Below are positions 14,437 through 22,493 of a stretch of DNA of 44,351 bases, piece after piece; position 1 is the stretch's first letter; every line of letters begins with the position of its first letter. The notes under the pieces were generated by a model, which worked only from the letters and a program-made list of their open reading frames with translations, did no database searches and was not told where the DNA came from. The DNA is from Phycisphaerales bacterium (lineage in GTDB: Bacteria > Planctomycetota > Phycisphaerae > Phycisphaerales > UBA1924). The translations under genes and the position numbers were made by a program. The stretch covers positions 1 to 44,351 of the forward strand of contig JAJDDI010000077.1 of assembly GCA_029260375.1 (NCBI GenBank), read 5' to 3'.

Positions 14437-15522
14437 ATGGCGTTCATTGTTGCGCTGGTTCTCCTGACAGTCGCCCCGCAGGCCCTGGCCCAGGCGGATA
14501 CCGCCGACCGGACCGTCGGCGAGGTCATGGAGGACATCGACAAATGGAAGATCCCGCTCCTGGGGATCGGGACGCTGCTGGTGCTGGCGATCCTCGTCGC
14601 GGGGGGGCTGCTCCGCCCTGGCGGGTTCGAGAAGGCCGGCCTGCGGGATATCGGACCGCTGGCCTGGCCTGTGTGGCTCTTCGCGGCCCTGATCGTTCTG
14701 CTGGCCCAGTCCTCGGCCCAGGGCCTGATCGTGGGCACAGGCGCCCTGGACCGCCTGGGCGGCGAGGACGGGCTCAGCGGCGAGCAGGCCTCGATCGTGA
14801 TCGCGCTGGCCGGGTTGGGCTTCGGCGCCCTCGCGGGCTTCGGGATGCTCTACATCCTCAACAAGTCCGCGCCCGAGGGCGGGCTGCGCGTCTCGCCGGT
14901 GGACCTGCCGCTGGGGATGGGCTGCTTCGTGCTGGCCTACCCGCTGGTGCAGCTCGCGTCGATCGGCGCCGTGGCGATCTACAAGTCGTTCGAGGACGGG
15001 CAGAGCCCCGACCCGATCGCCCACGACGTGCTGGCGCGCATCCACGAGCAGTTCGCGACCAACACGCAGGACGTGTGGACGTGGCTGACGATCGCGGCCG
15101 CGGTCATCGGCGCCCCGATCGTCGAGGAGCTCATCTACCGCATTTTCATCCAGTCCGCCCTGCTCAAAATGCTCAAGAGCCCGTGGGTGTCGATCATCGC
15201 GACGAGCCTGATCTTCACGGGCATGCACCGGGCTGTCGCGGGCGACGGCACGCCCGTTCCCTGGCACGCGCTGATCGTCCTGCTCGTGCTGGGCATCACC
15301 ATGGGGGTCGCCTACGAGCGCACGCGGCGGGTGGGCGTGCCCATCGCGATGCACATGTGCTTCAACGGGCTGATGGTCGCGCTGACGATCATGGCCTCGG
15401 ACACCCCGCGCACGACCGAGGGCGCCGGCGAGCGTCAGGGCCAACGTCAGTCCGAGCGGGTCCCGGCGCCGAGGCCCGACGCCCAGAACCCGGACCCGAA
15501 GTACATGGAGCGGGTGCCCTAG
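14437..15522 (+). CDS. CPBP-family intramembrane metalloprotease
   Basis: 361 residues with a cleavable-looking signal (MAFIVALVLLTVAPQALAQA) and about seven further hydrophobic helices. CPBP catalytic motifs are intact: Glu230-Glu231 and Arg235 in EELIYR, His264 in FTGMHRA, and His306/Asn310 in HMCFN. These are the residues of the Rce1/CAAX-protease-and-bacteriocin-processing family, which cleaves within membranes. The C-terminus is a Gln/Arg/Pro-rich soluble tail of about 45 residues. Bacterial members often act in prepeptide processing, immunity or envelope maintenance; no partner gene is visible. The ATG lies only 37 bp from the divergent trpC start, leaving almost no private promoter space. 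An alternative shorter start at the Met31 codon would remove the signal. Confidence 0.85.
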   Translation: MAFIVALVLLTVAPQALAQADTADRTVGEVMEDIDKWKIPLLGIGTLLVLAILVAGGLLRPGGFEKAGLRDIGPLAWPVWLFAALIVLLAQSSAQGLIVGTGALDRLGGEDGLSGEQASIVIALAGLGFGALAGFGMLYILNKSAPEGGLRVSPVDLPLGMGCFVLAYPLVQLASIGAVAIYKSFEDGQSPDPIAHDVLARIHEQFATNTQDVWTWLTIAAAVIGAPIVEELIYRIFIQSALLKMLKSPWVSIIATSLIFTGMHRAVAGDGTPVPWHALIVLLVLGITMGVAYERTRRVGVPIAMHMCFNGLMVALTIMASDTPRTTEGAGERQGQRQSERVPAPRPDAQNPDPKYMERVP

Positions 15523-15587
15523 GGCAGGTTGTAGCAAGCTCAGAAAGAGCGGTGGTTCCGCCCGGTGCGCCATGTACACTCGCGGTC

Positions 15588-16781
15588 ATGATCGGACGGA
15601 AAACGCTCCTGCCGTCATTCCTCGCGGTTCTTGTCGCCGTCATCGTTCAGTGCGATCCGGTCTATGGCGAACAGCCCGGTGAACTGGGTGACATCGAACT
15701 CCTTGATCGTCTAGCTGAGAAGCCCGAGGACTCAGCGATACTTGAAGAGGCTGGGCGACGGGCATTCGTTCGGTATTCGGGCCCGGGCGTGTCGTTTGGC
15801 TTTCCAGAGGCCAGGGCGTATGTGCTTGCTCAGCGTGGTGAGCCCGTCCGTGATGAACTCCGCCGCGCGGCGCTGGCCGTCGCAAACTCGCTCCCGGACA
15901 TTGTCGATGAATGGCCTGGGGAGGCGGTTCGGGAGTGGGCTGAACGAGTGTTGATGGCGGCCGCTGACGGGAACGACGACCGTGTCGTGGAGTATCTGAG
16001 GGGACGCCTCCGCGAATACCTCCCGAGACTCGAGCTCGGAGATTGGCACGAGCGTGCGTGGGCCAGGGAAGTAGTTCAGCAGTTGGTCGCGACACTGACG
16101 GAGTACGGGCCGGCGGCGGCTGGCGCCCTGCCAGAGCTCTTGCCGCTCACCGAACTCCCGGACCCGATCAAGGGTGTCATCCTTCGCGACGATCTGTGCA
16201 ACGTCTTCGCCGCGATTGGGCCGTTGGCCGAACCGGCGCTGCCGTGGCTGGACGCGTGGCCGGGCGACGCGCATGCGAAGTGGGCGGCCATCCTGGTTCG
16301 TGCGGAAGAAACCGATCCGATGTCGGCGGTGCTCGTCCTGATGAGAGATCCATCCTGGAGGATTCGGCGTGATGCGATTTCAGTGGCTCGGCGCGAGCAC
16401 ATGCTGCACCCGCAGATCATCGCCGGCATCCTCCGGCTTTTGCGTGAGGACGGGAGTGAGCATGTCCGCGTTGCGGCGGCGAAAGAGTTGATTGGTCTCG
16501 GGGAACACATCGACGAGGTCTACAAGGCGATGCTCGACGTCAGCGCCCCGGACGCGTACGCCTACCGGCGGGTGTACATCCTTCGATCGGCCGGGCTGGA
16601 CGCCAGCCCGCTCCTGCCCAGGCTCCGACAGGAGCAGGCAAAGCGGAGTGACAATCCGGTCATCAAGCAGAACTACGACAAGGTGATTGGATTGGCCGAG
16701 CAGAGCACGGAGAATCCCGGCCAGGGGAAGAGTCTGGGCACAAACCGCAAATACTGGGGCGACTACACTTCCGCCCCATGA
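15588..16781 (+). CDS. Exported HEAT-repeat-like protein, unknown function
   Basis: 397 residues from ATG 15588. An N-terminal hydrophobic segment (LLPSFLAVLVAVIVQC) suggests export. The rest is nearly all helical with repeat-like units such as AAGALPELLPLTELPDP, PLAEPALPWLDAWPGD, WRIRRDAISVARREHM and SEHVRVAAAKELIGLG, typical of HEAT/ARM scaffolds that mediate protein contacts. No catalytic motif is seen. Base composition is a little lower in G+C than its neighbours, and the codon use is less biased. The stop overlaps the trpS ATG (ATGA, 16778-16781), so the two are probably transcribed and translated together, although a functional link to tRNA charging is not evident. Confidence 0.72.
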   Translation: MIGRKTLLPSFLAVLVAVIVQCDPVYGEQPGELGDIELLDRLAEKPEDSAILEEAGRRAFVRYSGPGVSFGFPEARAYVLAQRGEPVRDELRRAALAVANSLPDIVDEWPGEAVREWAERVLMAAADGNDDRVVEYLRGRLREYLPRLELGDWHERAWAREVVQQLVATLTEYGPAAAGALPELLPLTELPDPIKGVILRDDLCNVFAAIGPLAEPALPWLDAWPGDAHAKWAAILVRAEETDPMSAVLVLMRDPSWRIRRDAISVARREHMLHPQIIAGILRLLREDGSEHVRVAAAKELIGLGEHIDEVYKAMLDVSAPDAYAYRRVYILRSAGLDASPLLPRLRQEQAKRSDNPVIKQNYDKVIGLAEQSTENPGQGKSLGTNRKYWGDYTSAP

Positions 16782-17848
16782 CGCCCCAGAAACCACGAAT
16801 CCTCACCGGCGACACCCCCACCGGGCGCCTGCACCTCGGGCACTGGGTCGGCTCGGTCGAGAACCGCGTCGCCCTGCAGGACGAGTACGACTGCTCGTTC
16901 CTGATCGCCAACATGCACGCGTTCACCACCCGGGCCGACAAGCCCGGCGAGATCCGTGAGTCCACGATCGAGATCGTCAAGGACTGGCTCGCCTGCGGCA
17001 TCGACCCGGAACGGTCCAACATCGTCCTCCAGAGCGAGATCCCCGCGATCGTCGAGCTGAGCTGGTACTTCGCGATGCTCATCCCCTTCAACCGGGTGAT
17101 GCGCAACCCGACGCTCAAAACAGAAATCGACGCCAAGGGCCTTGGCGATCACTACAGCTTCGGCTTCCCGCTGTACGCCGTCGGGCAGTGCGCCGACATC
17201 CTGGTCTTCAGGCCCGAGCTGGTGCCCGTGGGCGAGGATCAGGTCGCGCACATCGAGATGACCCGCGAGGTGGCGCGCAAGTTCAACCAGGTCTACTGCA
17301 ACGTCGATCCGCAGACCGAGGACGCGGACTCCGTCTCCGCCGGCGGGCTCTTCCCCATCCCCGTGGCCAAGGTCGGGCGCATCGCCCGCCTGCCCGGGAC
17401 CGACGGCGTCCACAAAATGTCCAAGAGCCTGGGCAACGCGATCTACCTCACCGACACGCCCAAGCAGGTCAAGAAGAAGATGGGCCAGATCTTCACCGGG
17501 CGCCAAACGATGGACGAGCCGGGCGACATCACCAACTCGCTCTTCCAGTACGTCCGCGCCTTCATCAAGGACGAGTCGCGCGTCAAGGAGCTGGAGCAGG
17601 CGTACAGCAAGGGCGACAACATCGGCGACGGGCACATCAAGGTCGAGGTCGCCGCCGCCATCAGCGAGCTGCTGGCTCCGATCCAGGAACGACGGGCGAG
17701 GTTCGAGGGCAAGGGCGGCGACGACCTGATCGTGGACGTCATCCGCGAGGGCATCCGCAAGTCCAACCCGGTCGCGGAAGAGACGCTGGAACTGGCCAAG
17801 CAGGCGATGAAGCTGGACTTCGCGCCGCGGACGATCAGCTTTTCCTAA
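16778..17848 (+). CDS. trpS: Tryptophanyl-tRNA synthetase
   Basis: Charges tRNA-Trp in the cytosol. 356 residues, close to the usual 330-360. The class I signature appears as PTGRLHLGHWVG near the N-terminus (HIGH-type), and the second signature as HKMSKSLGNAI (KMSKS). Other TrpRS motifs include NMHAFTT, RNPTLKTEI, FGFPLYAVGQCADIL and VPVGEDQVAHIEMTRE. All key residues are present. The ATG is inside the stop of the HEAT-like gene. No T-box leader is present, since there is no untranslated space. An imperfect inverted repeat follows the stop. Confidence 0.97.
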   Translation: MTPQKPRILTGDTPTGRLHLGHWVGSVENRVALQDEYDCSFLIANMHAFTTRADKPGEIRESTIEIVKDWLACGIDPERSNIVLQSEIPAIVELSWYFAMLIPFNRVMRNPTLKTEIDAKGLGDHYSFGFPLYAVGQCADILVFRPELVPVGEDQVAHIEMTREVARKFNQVYCNVDPQTEDADSVSAGGLFPIPVAKVGRIARLPGTDGVHKMSKSLGNAIYLTDTPKQVKKKMGQIFTGRQTMDEPGDITNSLFQYVRAFIKDESRVKELEQAYSKGDNIGDGHIKVEVAAAISELLAPIQERRARFEGKGGDDLIVDVIREGIRKSNPVAEETLELAKQAMKLDFAPRTISFS

Positions 17849-17857
17849 GAGGAAGAT

Positions 17858-17950
17858 TGACCGCAGAGGCTCAGCGGCGCAGAGTTTGGAGAGAGGATCT
17901 TTGGATTCAGATCCGGATTCCCTCTCTGTGTGCTCTGCGTCTCTGCGGTG
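17858..17950 (+). repeat. Interspersed imperfect inverted repeat
   Basis: A long hairpin-forming repeat. The left arm has ACCGCAGAG, GCGCAGAG and GAGAGAGG; the right arm has CCTCTCT, CTCTGCG and TCTCTGCGGT; the middle has GGATCT and AGATCC. This CGCAGAG / CTCTGCG style palindrome recurs in intergenic regions of several bacterial groups. No coding potential; it may act as a transcription terminator for trpS. Confidence 0.6.
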
Positions 17951-17974
17951 AAAGTCTCCCCCTAGGATCTCGCC

Positions 17975-18169
17975 ATGGACTGGACGTTCTGGCTCATCTT
18001 CGCCGTGATCCTCGCCCTCGGCGCCGGGTTCGGGACGCTGATCTGGTGGAAGGTCGGCGACCAGTGGGCCGACGCGGAGCACAAGAAGTTCGGCGCCAAG
18101 CAGGACAACGCCAGCGCCGACGCGCCCAGGGTCATCCGCGGCTTTGGCGACGACCAGGACGCGAGCTGA
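17975..18169 (+). CDS. Small single-pass membrane protein
   Basis: 64 residues. One transmembrane helix covers about residues 4-25 (FWLIFAVILALGAGFGTLIW), followed by a charged cytoplasmic-looking tail (KVGDQWADAEHKKFGAKQ, ending RGFGDDQDAS). Strong high-G+C codon bias in the tail and the close spacing to truA (3 bp) suggest that it is real and co-transcribed with truA. No family is recognised, and no Shine-Dalgarno is apparent. Function unknown; small proteins of this form are often membrane-complex accessories. Confidence 0.65.
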   Translation: MDWTFWLIFAVILALGAGFGTLIWWKVGDQWADAEHKKFGAKQDNASADAPRVIRGFGDDQDAS

Positions 18170-18172
18170 CCC

Positions 18173-19096
18173 GTGCCCCGCTACAAGCTCACCGTCGCCT
18201 ACGACGGCACGGACTTCCACGGCTGGCAGAAACAGGAACCCGTCGCCCCCGACCTGTCTGACCCCGCCGCGCCAAAGCTGCCCGATGCGCACGAGACGCT
18301 CGAACACCGCCCGGGGCGCGTGGCGCTGCGCACCGTCCAGCACGTGCTCGAGCAGGCGGTCCGCGAGACCATCCGCGAGCCGATCATCCTCACCGGCGCC
18401 TCGCGCACCGACTCGGGCGTGCACGCGATGGGACAGGTCGCCGCGTTCACGTCGGAACCCGACGCCGACAAGGGCGTGGGCTGGCCCGAAACGCGCGGCT
18501 GCGACTCCCTCGTGCGCGCGCTCAACGCCCGACTCCCCGACGACCTGCTCGTGCGCGCTGCCGAAGTCGTGGGCGACGCCTTCAACCCCATCGGCGACTG
18601 CGTGAGCAAGGGCTACAGCTACACGCTGCACCTCTCCCAGCAGCGCCCCCTCTGGGATCGACGAACGGTCTTCCACACCTGGCACGAGCTGGACCTGCAG
18701 CGCATGCGGCGGGCCGCGAAGCACCTGATCGGCGAGCACGACTTCGCGGCCCTGGCCGCGGCCAACCACGGGCGCCAGACCACCGTCCGCACGATCTTCG
18801 ACTGCTCGGTGACGGAACTTTCGCCCCCTCTTCCCCCCGGGGGAGAGGGCCGGGGTGAGGGGGCTCCGTCGTCTTCCGGGGTCTTCCCCGCCCGCCGCCT
18901 GCGCATCGACGTCTCGGGCAACGGCTTTCTCTACAACATGGTCCGCATCCTCGCGGGCACCCTGCAGGAGGTCGGGCGCGGCAGGATCGACCCGAACCGG
19001 ATCCCCGCGATCCTCGAATCGAAGGACAGAACCGGCGCCGGCCCGACGCTGCCGCCCGAGGGGTTGCGGCTTGAGTGGATTCGGTATGGCGAGTGA
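18173..19096 (+). CDS. truA: tRNA pseudouridine(38-40) synthase TruA with two insertions
   Basis: Forms pseudouridine at positions 38-40 of the tRNA anticodon arm. GTG 18173 begins MPRYKLTVAYDGTDFHGWQK, the family N-terminus. The catalytic Asp is Asp80 in GASRTDSGVHAMGQVAAF. Later motifs FNPIGDCVSKGYSYTLH, HDFAALAAANHG and GNGFLYNMVRILAGTL are present, so the enzyme looks functional. It has about 30 extra residues after GWQK (residues 22-52), and a second insertion at about 216-231 that is encoded by a GC-rich palindromic repeat (PLPPGGEGRGEG). At 307 residues it is longer than the E. coli enzyme. It overlaps the next gene by 11 bases. Confidence 0.95.
   Translation: MPRYKLTVAYDGTDFHGWQKQEPVAPDLSDPAAPKLPDAHETLEHRPGRVALRTVQHVLEQAVRETIREPIILTGASRTDSGVHAMGQVAAFTSEPDADKGVGWPETRGCDSLVRALNARLPDDLLVRAAEVVGDAFNPIGDCVSKGYSYTLHLSQQRPLWDRRTVFHTWHELDLQRMRRAAKHLIGEHDFAALAAANHGRQTTVRTIFDCSVTELSPPLPPGGEGRGEGAPSSSGVFPARRLRIDVSGNGFLYNMVRILAGTLQEVGRGRIDPNRIPAILESKDRTGAGPTLPPEGLRLEWIRYGE
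18824..18863 (+). repeat. GC-rich palindromic repeat inserted in frame in truA
   Basis: CCCCCTCTTCCCCC is followed by GGGGGAGAGGGCCGGGG and TGAGGGGG. This is the CTCTCCC...GGGAGAGGGCCGGGGTGAGGG type of dispersed bacterial repeat, normally intergenic. Here it adds about 13 residues to TruA without breaking the frame. Confidence 0.6.
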
Positions 19097-19646
19097 CACA
19101 AGGAAAGCCGGTTCTCGCAGGTACGTGCGCGCAAGCCGTCGCCGATCGGCGTTGCTGTGCCTGTTTGTAACCGCGTCCATGATCTACGCCTTGAGTTACT
19201 GGTTCAGCCTCGGATGGACATGGCAGCCGACAAGCGAGCGACCCAGTTTGATGTGGAGGCTCGGCTCGGGAAGCATTGACGTTGGAAAGTTTGGTGGATT
19301 GGATGGCCGTCTTGACACCGTCATAGGCGGAGTTCAAGCCCGAGGTGAGACGCTCATACTCCCAAGTCGCGATCTTGTACAGTTCACACCGGCAAATCAC
19401 CGGAAGCTCAAGTTTCTGCCGAAACTCACCGAGACCGCAAGCCCAACTGGCGGCGGGATCTGGGCGTTGACACTGCCGCTCTGGCCGATCGTCCTCGTTC
19501 TTGCTGTTCCAGTTGCGATTAGTTCAGTACGTCGCTTCCGGCGCACGAGGGAGGGCTGCTGTCTCGTGTGCGGGTACAACCTCGACGGGCTAATGACAGG
19601 TGAATGCCCCGAGTGCGGCGAGCCCGTCCCGGCTCCCACGTCCTGA
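19086..19646 (+). CDS. Two-helix membrane protein with planctomycete-type zinc ribbon
   Basis: 186 residues from ATG 19086, inside the end of truA. Topology: a basic N-terminus, a first transmembrane helix at about 22-42 (ALLCLFVTASMIYALSYWF), a soluble loop of about 90 residues, a second helix at about 128-146 (LPLWPIVLVLAVPVAIS), then a cytoplasmic tail with a zinc ribbon CLVCGYNLDGL...ECPECGEPVP. This CxxCGYxLxG...CPECG ribbon is widespread in planctomycete membrane proteins of unknown function. The loop is less G+C-biased than neighbouring genes. No enzymatic motif is visible. Confidence 0.72.
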   Translation: MASDTRKAGSRRYVRASRRRSALLCLFVTASMIYALSYWFSLGWTWQPTSERPSLMWRLGSGSIDVGKFGGLDGRLDTVIGGVQARGETLILPSRDLVQFTPANHRKLKFLPKLTETASPTGGGIWALTLPLWPIVLVLAVPVAISSVRRFRRTREGCCLVCGYNLDGLMTGECPECGEPVPAPTS

Positions 19647-19712
19647 TTCTCAGAATCCCGCTGGCGTCCGCCCGCCGCTTCGAGGACACTCGTGCGACCA
19701 CGGAGGGCCTGC

Positions 19713-20438
19713 ATGCGTCTGAGAACCCTGACCGCCGCCCTCGCCCTTCTGTCCTCAAACGCCATCGCCGGCCCGGTGCTCGTCCAGGACGACCGCGTGC
19801 TGAGCGCCTTCGCCCACTCGATCGACGCCGGGGGCGACGGGCTGGGCGACGGGCCCCACACGACCTCGCTGGGCGTGCTGGGCGGGTACTACTCGGACAC
19901 GATCCGGGCCGAGTCCTCGGGCGGGAACTTTAATGCCGTGAGCATCTCGGGGGCCGAGCAGCTCTCGTTCTTCGAGGCGGGCCCCGCGTACACGTTCAAC
20001 AGCAGCGGCAGCGCGCAGGTGCTGGCCAAGGCGCGCCTGGGCGCGTCCCGCACCGAGGCGTCCTCGACCAACTCGGCCCGCCTGGTCTTCGAGCTCGACG
20101 CGACAACGGCGTTTGGGCTTGAGGGCATCCTCGGCGTCTTCGCCATCGGCGGCGCCGAGTCCAGCGTCAGCGTCTCGCTCTACGAGCTCGGCGAGACAGA
20201 GGCCCTGTTCGAACGGACCCTCTCTGGCGCGTTCACCGCCTCGGGGGAGTTGGGTGCGGGGACGTGGGTGCTGGAGATGGAGGCCTACGCGTCGCTGCTG
20301 GGCGAGGGGGCCGGTCTGTCGGACGCCAACGCGGGCGCGGTCTTCCGTGAGATCCGGCTCACGCTCGTCCCGGCGCCCGGGGCGCTGTGCTTGGCCTGCC
20401 CCGTCGGCGCCATGCTCGTGAGGCGGCGACGCGCGTGA
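19713..20438 (+). CDS. Secreted protein with PEP-CTERM-like tail (paralogue 1)
   Basis: 241 residues. Signal peptide MRLRTLTAALALLSSNAIAG, preceded by GGAGG six bases before the ATG. The body is Ser/Gly/Ala-rich and beta-prone (VLVQDDRVLSAFAHSIDAGG, GGNFNAVSISGAEQLSFFEA, GTWVLEMEAYASLLGE). The C-terminus has VPAPGALCLACPVGAML and then RRRRA: a Pro motif, a hydrophobic stretch and an arginine cluster, the architecture of PEP-CTERM-type sorting signals that are removed by exosortase. The next gene is a clear paralogue with matching blocks throughout, so they arose by tandem duplication. The function is unknown; likely surface or matrix protein. Confidence 0.78.
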   Translation: MRLRTLTAALALLSSNAIAGPVLVQDDRVLSAFAHSIDAGGDGLGDGPHTTSLGVLGGYYSDTIRAESSGGNFNAVSISGAEQLSFFEAGPAYTFNSSGSAQVLAKARLGASRTEASSTNSARLVFELDATTAFGLEGILGVFAIGGAESSVSVSLYELGETEALFERTLSGAFTASGELGAGTWVLEMEAYASLLGEGAGLSDANAGAVFREIRLTLVPAPGALCLACPVGAMLVRRRRA

Positions 20439-20485
20439 GCGAGCGTTTCTGAGCTCTCAACCCCTTTCCCTGTGGAGACGCGGAC

Positions 20486-21211
20486 TTGCGACGCCTCATC
20501 ATGCCCATCGTTGTCGGATGCAGCGCCGCCCTGGCGGGCGCGGGGCCGGTGCTGATCGAAGACCACCGGTCGATCTCCGCGTTCGCGCACGCGACCGACG
20601 CGGGCGGGGCGGGTGTGGTCTCGGGCCCGAACGTGACGACGCTGGGCGTGCCGGGCGGGGGGTTCGGGGGGCTGGAAGCGGCCAACTCGTTCGGCGGGAA
20701 CTTCGACGCCGTCGCCGCGGCGGGGACCAAGCAGTTCTCCTTCTTCGAGGGCGCCGGATTCACCCGGTTCAGCGCCGACGCCATCGCCGAGGTCGTCGCG
20801 GACCGCCGCAGCCTCACCGACACCGCCAACGCCATCTCCGAGACCTCCATCCGCCTCGTGCTGTTCCTCGACGCCGACACACCGTTCGAGATCGCGGGCG
20901 AGCTGCGGGCCTTCGAGATCGGGGGCGGATCCACGAGCGTGCTGGTCTCGCTGCGGGCCGTCGACGCCTCCGGCGCGGTTTTTGAGCGGCACGACGTTGG
21001 CACGTTCCAGGGCTCGGGCACGCTGGAGAAGGGGACGTGGGTTTTCGAGCTGCTGGCGCGGGCGAGCGCGTCGTCGGACCCGATGGACGCCGAGAGCCTC
21101 AACGCCCAGGCGATCTTCCGCGACGTGCGGCTGTCACTGGCTCCGTCGCCCACGAGCACGGCTCCGCTGGCGGGGGCGGTTCTCATCCTCGCGCGCCGTC
21201 GCCGGCACTGA
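20486..21211 (+). CDS. Secreted protein with degenerate sorting tail (paralogue 2)
   Basis: 241 residues from TTG 20486, which is supported by GGAG eight bases upstream and supplies the basic start MRRLIMPIVVGCSAALAG of a signal peptide. It aligns with the preceding gene over most of its length: GPVLIEDHRSISAFAHATDA, GGNFDAV, KQFSFFEG, LRAFEIGGGSTSVLVSL, LEKGTWVFELLARAS and AIFRDVRLSLAPSPTSTAPL. The tail keeps the hydrophobic stretch and arginine cluster (LAGAVLILARRRRH), but the Pro motif is altered to APSPTS. Tandem duplicate with the same length. Likely exported; function unknown. Confidence 0.75.
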   Translation: MRRLIMPIVVGCSAALAGAGPVLIEDHRSISAFAHATDAGGAGVVSGPNVTTLGVPGGGFGGLEAANSFGGNFDAVAAAGTKQFSFFEGAGFTRFSADAIAEVVADRRSLTDTANAISETSIRLVLFLDADTPFEIAGELRAFEIGGGSTSVLVSLRAVDASGAVFERHDVGTFQGSGTLEKGTWVFELLARASASSDPMDAESLNAQAIFRDVRLSLAPSPTSTAPLAGAVLILARRRRH

Positions 21212-21233
21212 GCCCCGCTCGTATGCTCGGGGC

Positions 21234-22493
21234 GTGAGCCTGCGGATCCTGCACATCTCAACGCGACTCATCCTGGGCGGATCCCAGGAGAACACCGTCC
21301 TCTCGTGCGAGGGGCAGGCGATGCTCGGGCACGACGTTCACCTGGCCTTCGGCCCGATCTTCGGGCCCGAGGGCTCGATGCTCCCGCGAATCGAGGCGTT
21401 CAACGCGCGGGTCACGCGCGACGGCAGCGCTTCGCCCATCACGCTTCACGAGCTGCCGCACCTGGTGCGCCAGATCAGCCCGGTCAAGGACCACCTCTGC
21501 TTTCATCACGATCTCAAGCGCCTGATGCGCGAGGTGCGCCCAGACGTCGTGCATACGCACTCGTCCAAGGCGGGCGTCCTGGGGCGGTGGGCCGCGTGGA
21601 ACGCGAGCCCGTGCCCCGGCGTGGTCCACACCATCCACGGCCCGCCCTTCATGCCCGTCGAGGGCGGCGCGATCTCGCGCGCAAAGATCCGCTGCAAGAA
21701 CGGGCTCTACACGCTCGCCGAGCGGTTCGCAGCAAAGAGATGCCACACCATCGTCAGCGTCGCCGACGCGATGACGCAGCAGTTCCTCGATCGCGCTATC
21801 GGGCGCCCGGCGCAGTACATCACCGTCCGCTCGGGCATGGAGGTCGAGCCCTTCCTGCACGCGTTGCCGGGCGAGTCGAGGGACGAGGTCCGCGCCGAGC
21901 TGGGGATCAGTGATGATGACTTCGTCGTCGGGACCGTCGCGCGACTGGCCCAGCACAAGGGGCACGACGACCTGCTCGACGCGCTCGGCGACGACCTGCG
22001 TGCGCACAGAGACTGGAAGCTGCTCTGGGTCGGCGACGGCTGGTGGCGCGATCGCCTGCTCAAGCGCGTGAGCGACATGGGCCTGGAGCCGCAGGTGATC
22101 TGCACGGGGCTCGTTCCCCCCGAGCGGGTTCCCGCGATGATGCGGGCGATGGACGTGCTGGCGCACCCGAGCTACCGCGAGGGCCTGCCCCGGACCGTTC
22201 CCCAGGCGCTGCTTTGCGGCGTGACGCCCGTCGCGTACGATGTGGACGGCACGCGCGAGGCGTGCATCGACGGACGCACCGGGCGACTCGTGCCGCTGGG
22301 CGACACGCGGGCGCTGGGCGAGGCGATCCGGGAACTCCGGGAGCAACCCGATGAGCGCGCGCGACTGGCGCAACAGGGGCGGGGCGAGTGCGCCGAGCGG
22401 TTCTCCGCGAGCGCGATGGTCGCGGCGCTCGAGCATGTGTACCGCGACGCGCTGGCTCACGCTCACGCTGATGATCGCCCTGGCGCCGGCTGA
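21234..22493 (+). CDS. Glycosyltransferase family 4 (GT-B)
   Basis: 419 residues from GTG 21234. The N-terminal domain starts SLRILHISTRLILGGSQENT, the glycine-rich acceptor loop of GT4 enzymes, and includes RPDVVHTHSSKAGVLGRWAA and GVVHTIHGPPF. The donor domain has VGTVARLAQHKGHDDLLDAL, KLLWVGDG, VICTGLVPPERVPAMM and HPSYREGLPRTVPQALLCG, followed by PVAYDVDGTREACIDGRTG. It resembles enzymes of polysaccharide or O-antigen assembly that use nucleotide sugars at the cytosolic face. The specific sugar cannot be read. Its end overlaps the start of the next gene by 59 bases in another frame. Confidence 0.9.
   Translation: MSLRILHISTRLILGGSQENTVLSCEGQAMLGHDVHLAFGPIFGPEGSMLPRIEAFNARVTRDGSASPITLHELPHLVRQISPVKDHLCFHHDLKRLMREVRPDVVHTHSSKAGVLGRWAAWNASPCPGVVHTIHGPPFMPVEGGAISRAKIRCKNGLYTLAERFAAKRCHTIVSVADAMTQQFLDRAIGRPAQYITVRSGMEVEPFLHALPGESRDEVRAELGISDDDFVVGTVARLAQHKGHDDLLDALGDDLRAHRDWKLLWVGDGWWRDRLLKRVSDMGLEPQVICTGLVPPERVPAMMRAMDVLAHPSYREGLPRTVPQALLCGVTPVAYDVDGTREACIDGRTGRLVPLGDTRALGEAIRELREQPDERARLAQQGRGECAERFSASAMVAALEHVYRDALAHAHADDRPGAG

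Noticed and set aside
13629-15587. 1050-residue frame ending with the HEAT-like gene.
   Set aside because: Only the part from ATG 15588 has protein-like composition; upstream it is antisense to trpC and out of frame with the CPBP gene.
17849-17974. A T-box or other riboswitch near trpS.
   Set aside because: The structure follows trpS rather than preceding it, and its arms match a dispersed palindrome.
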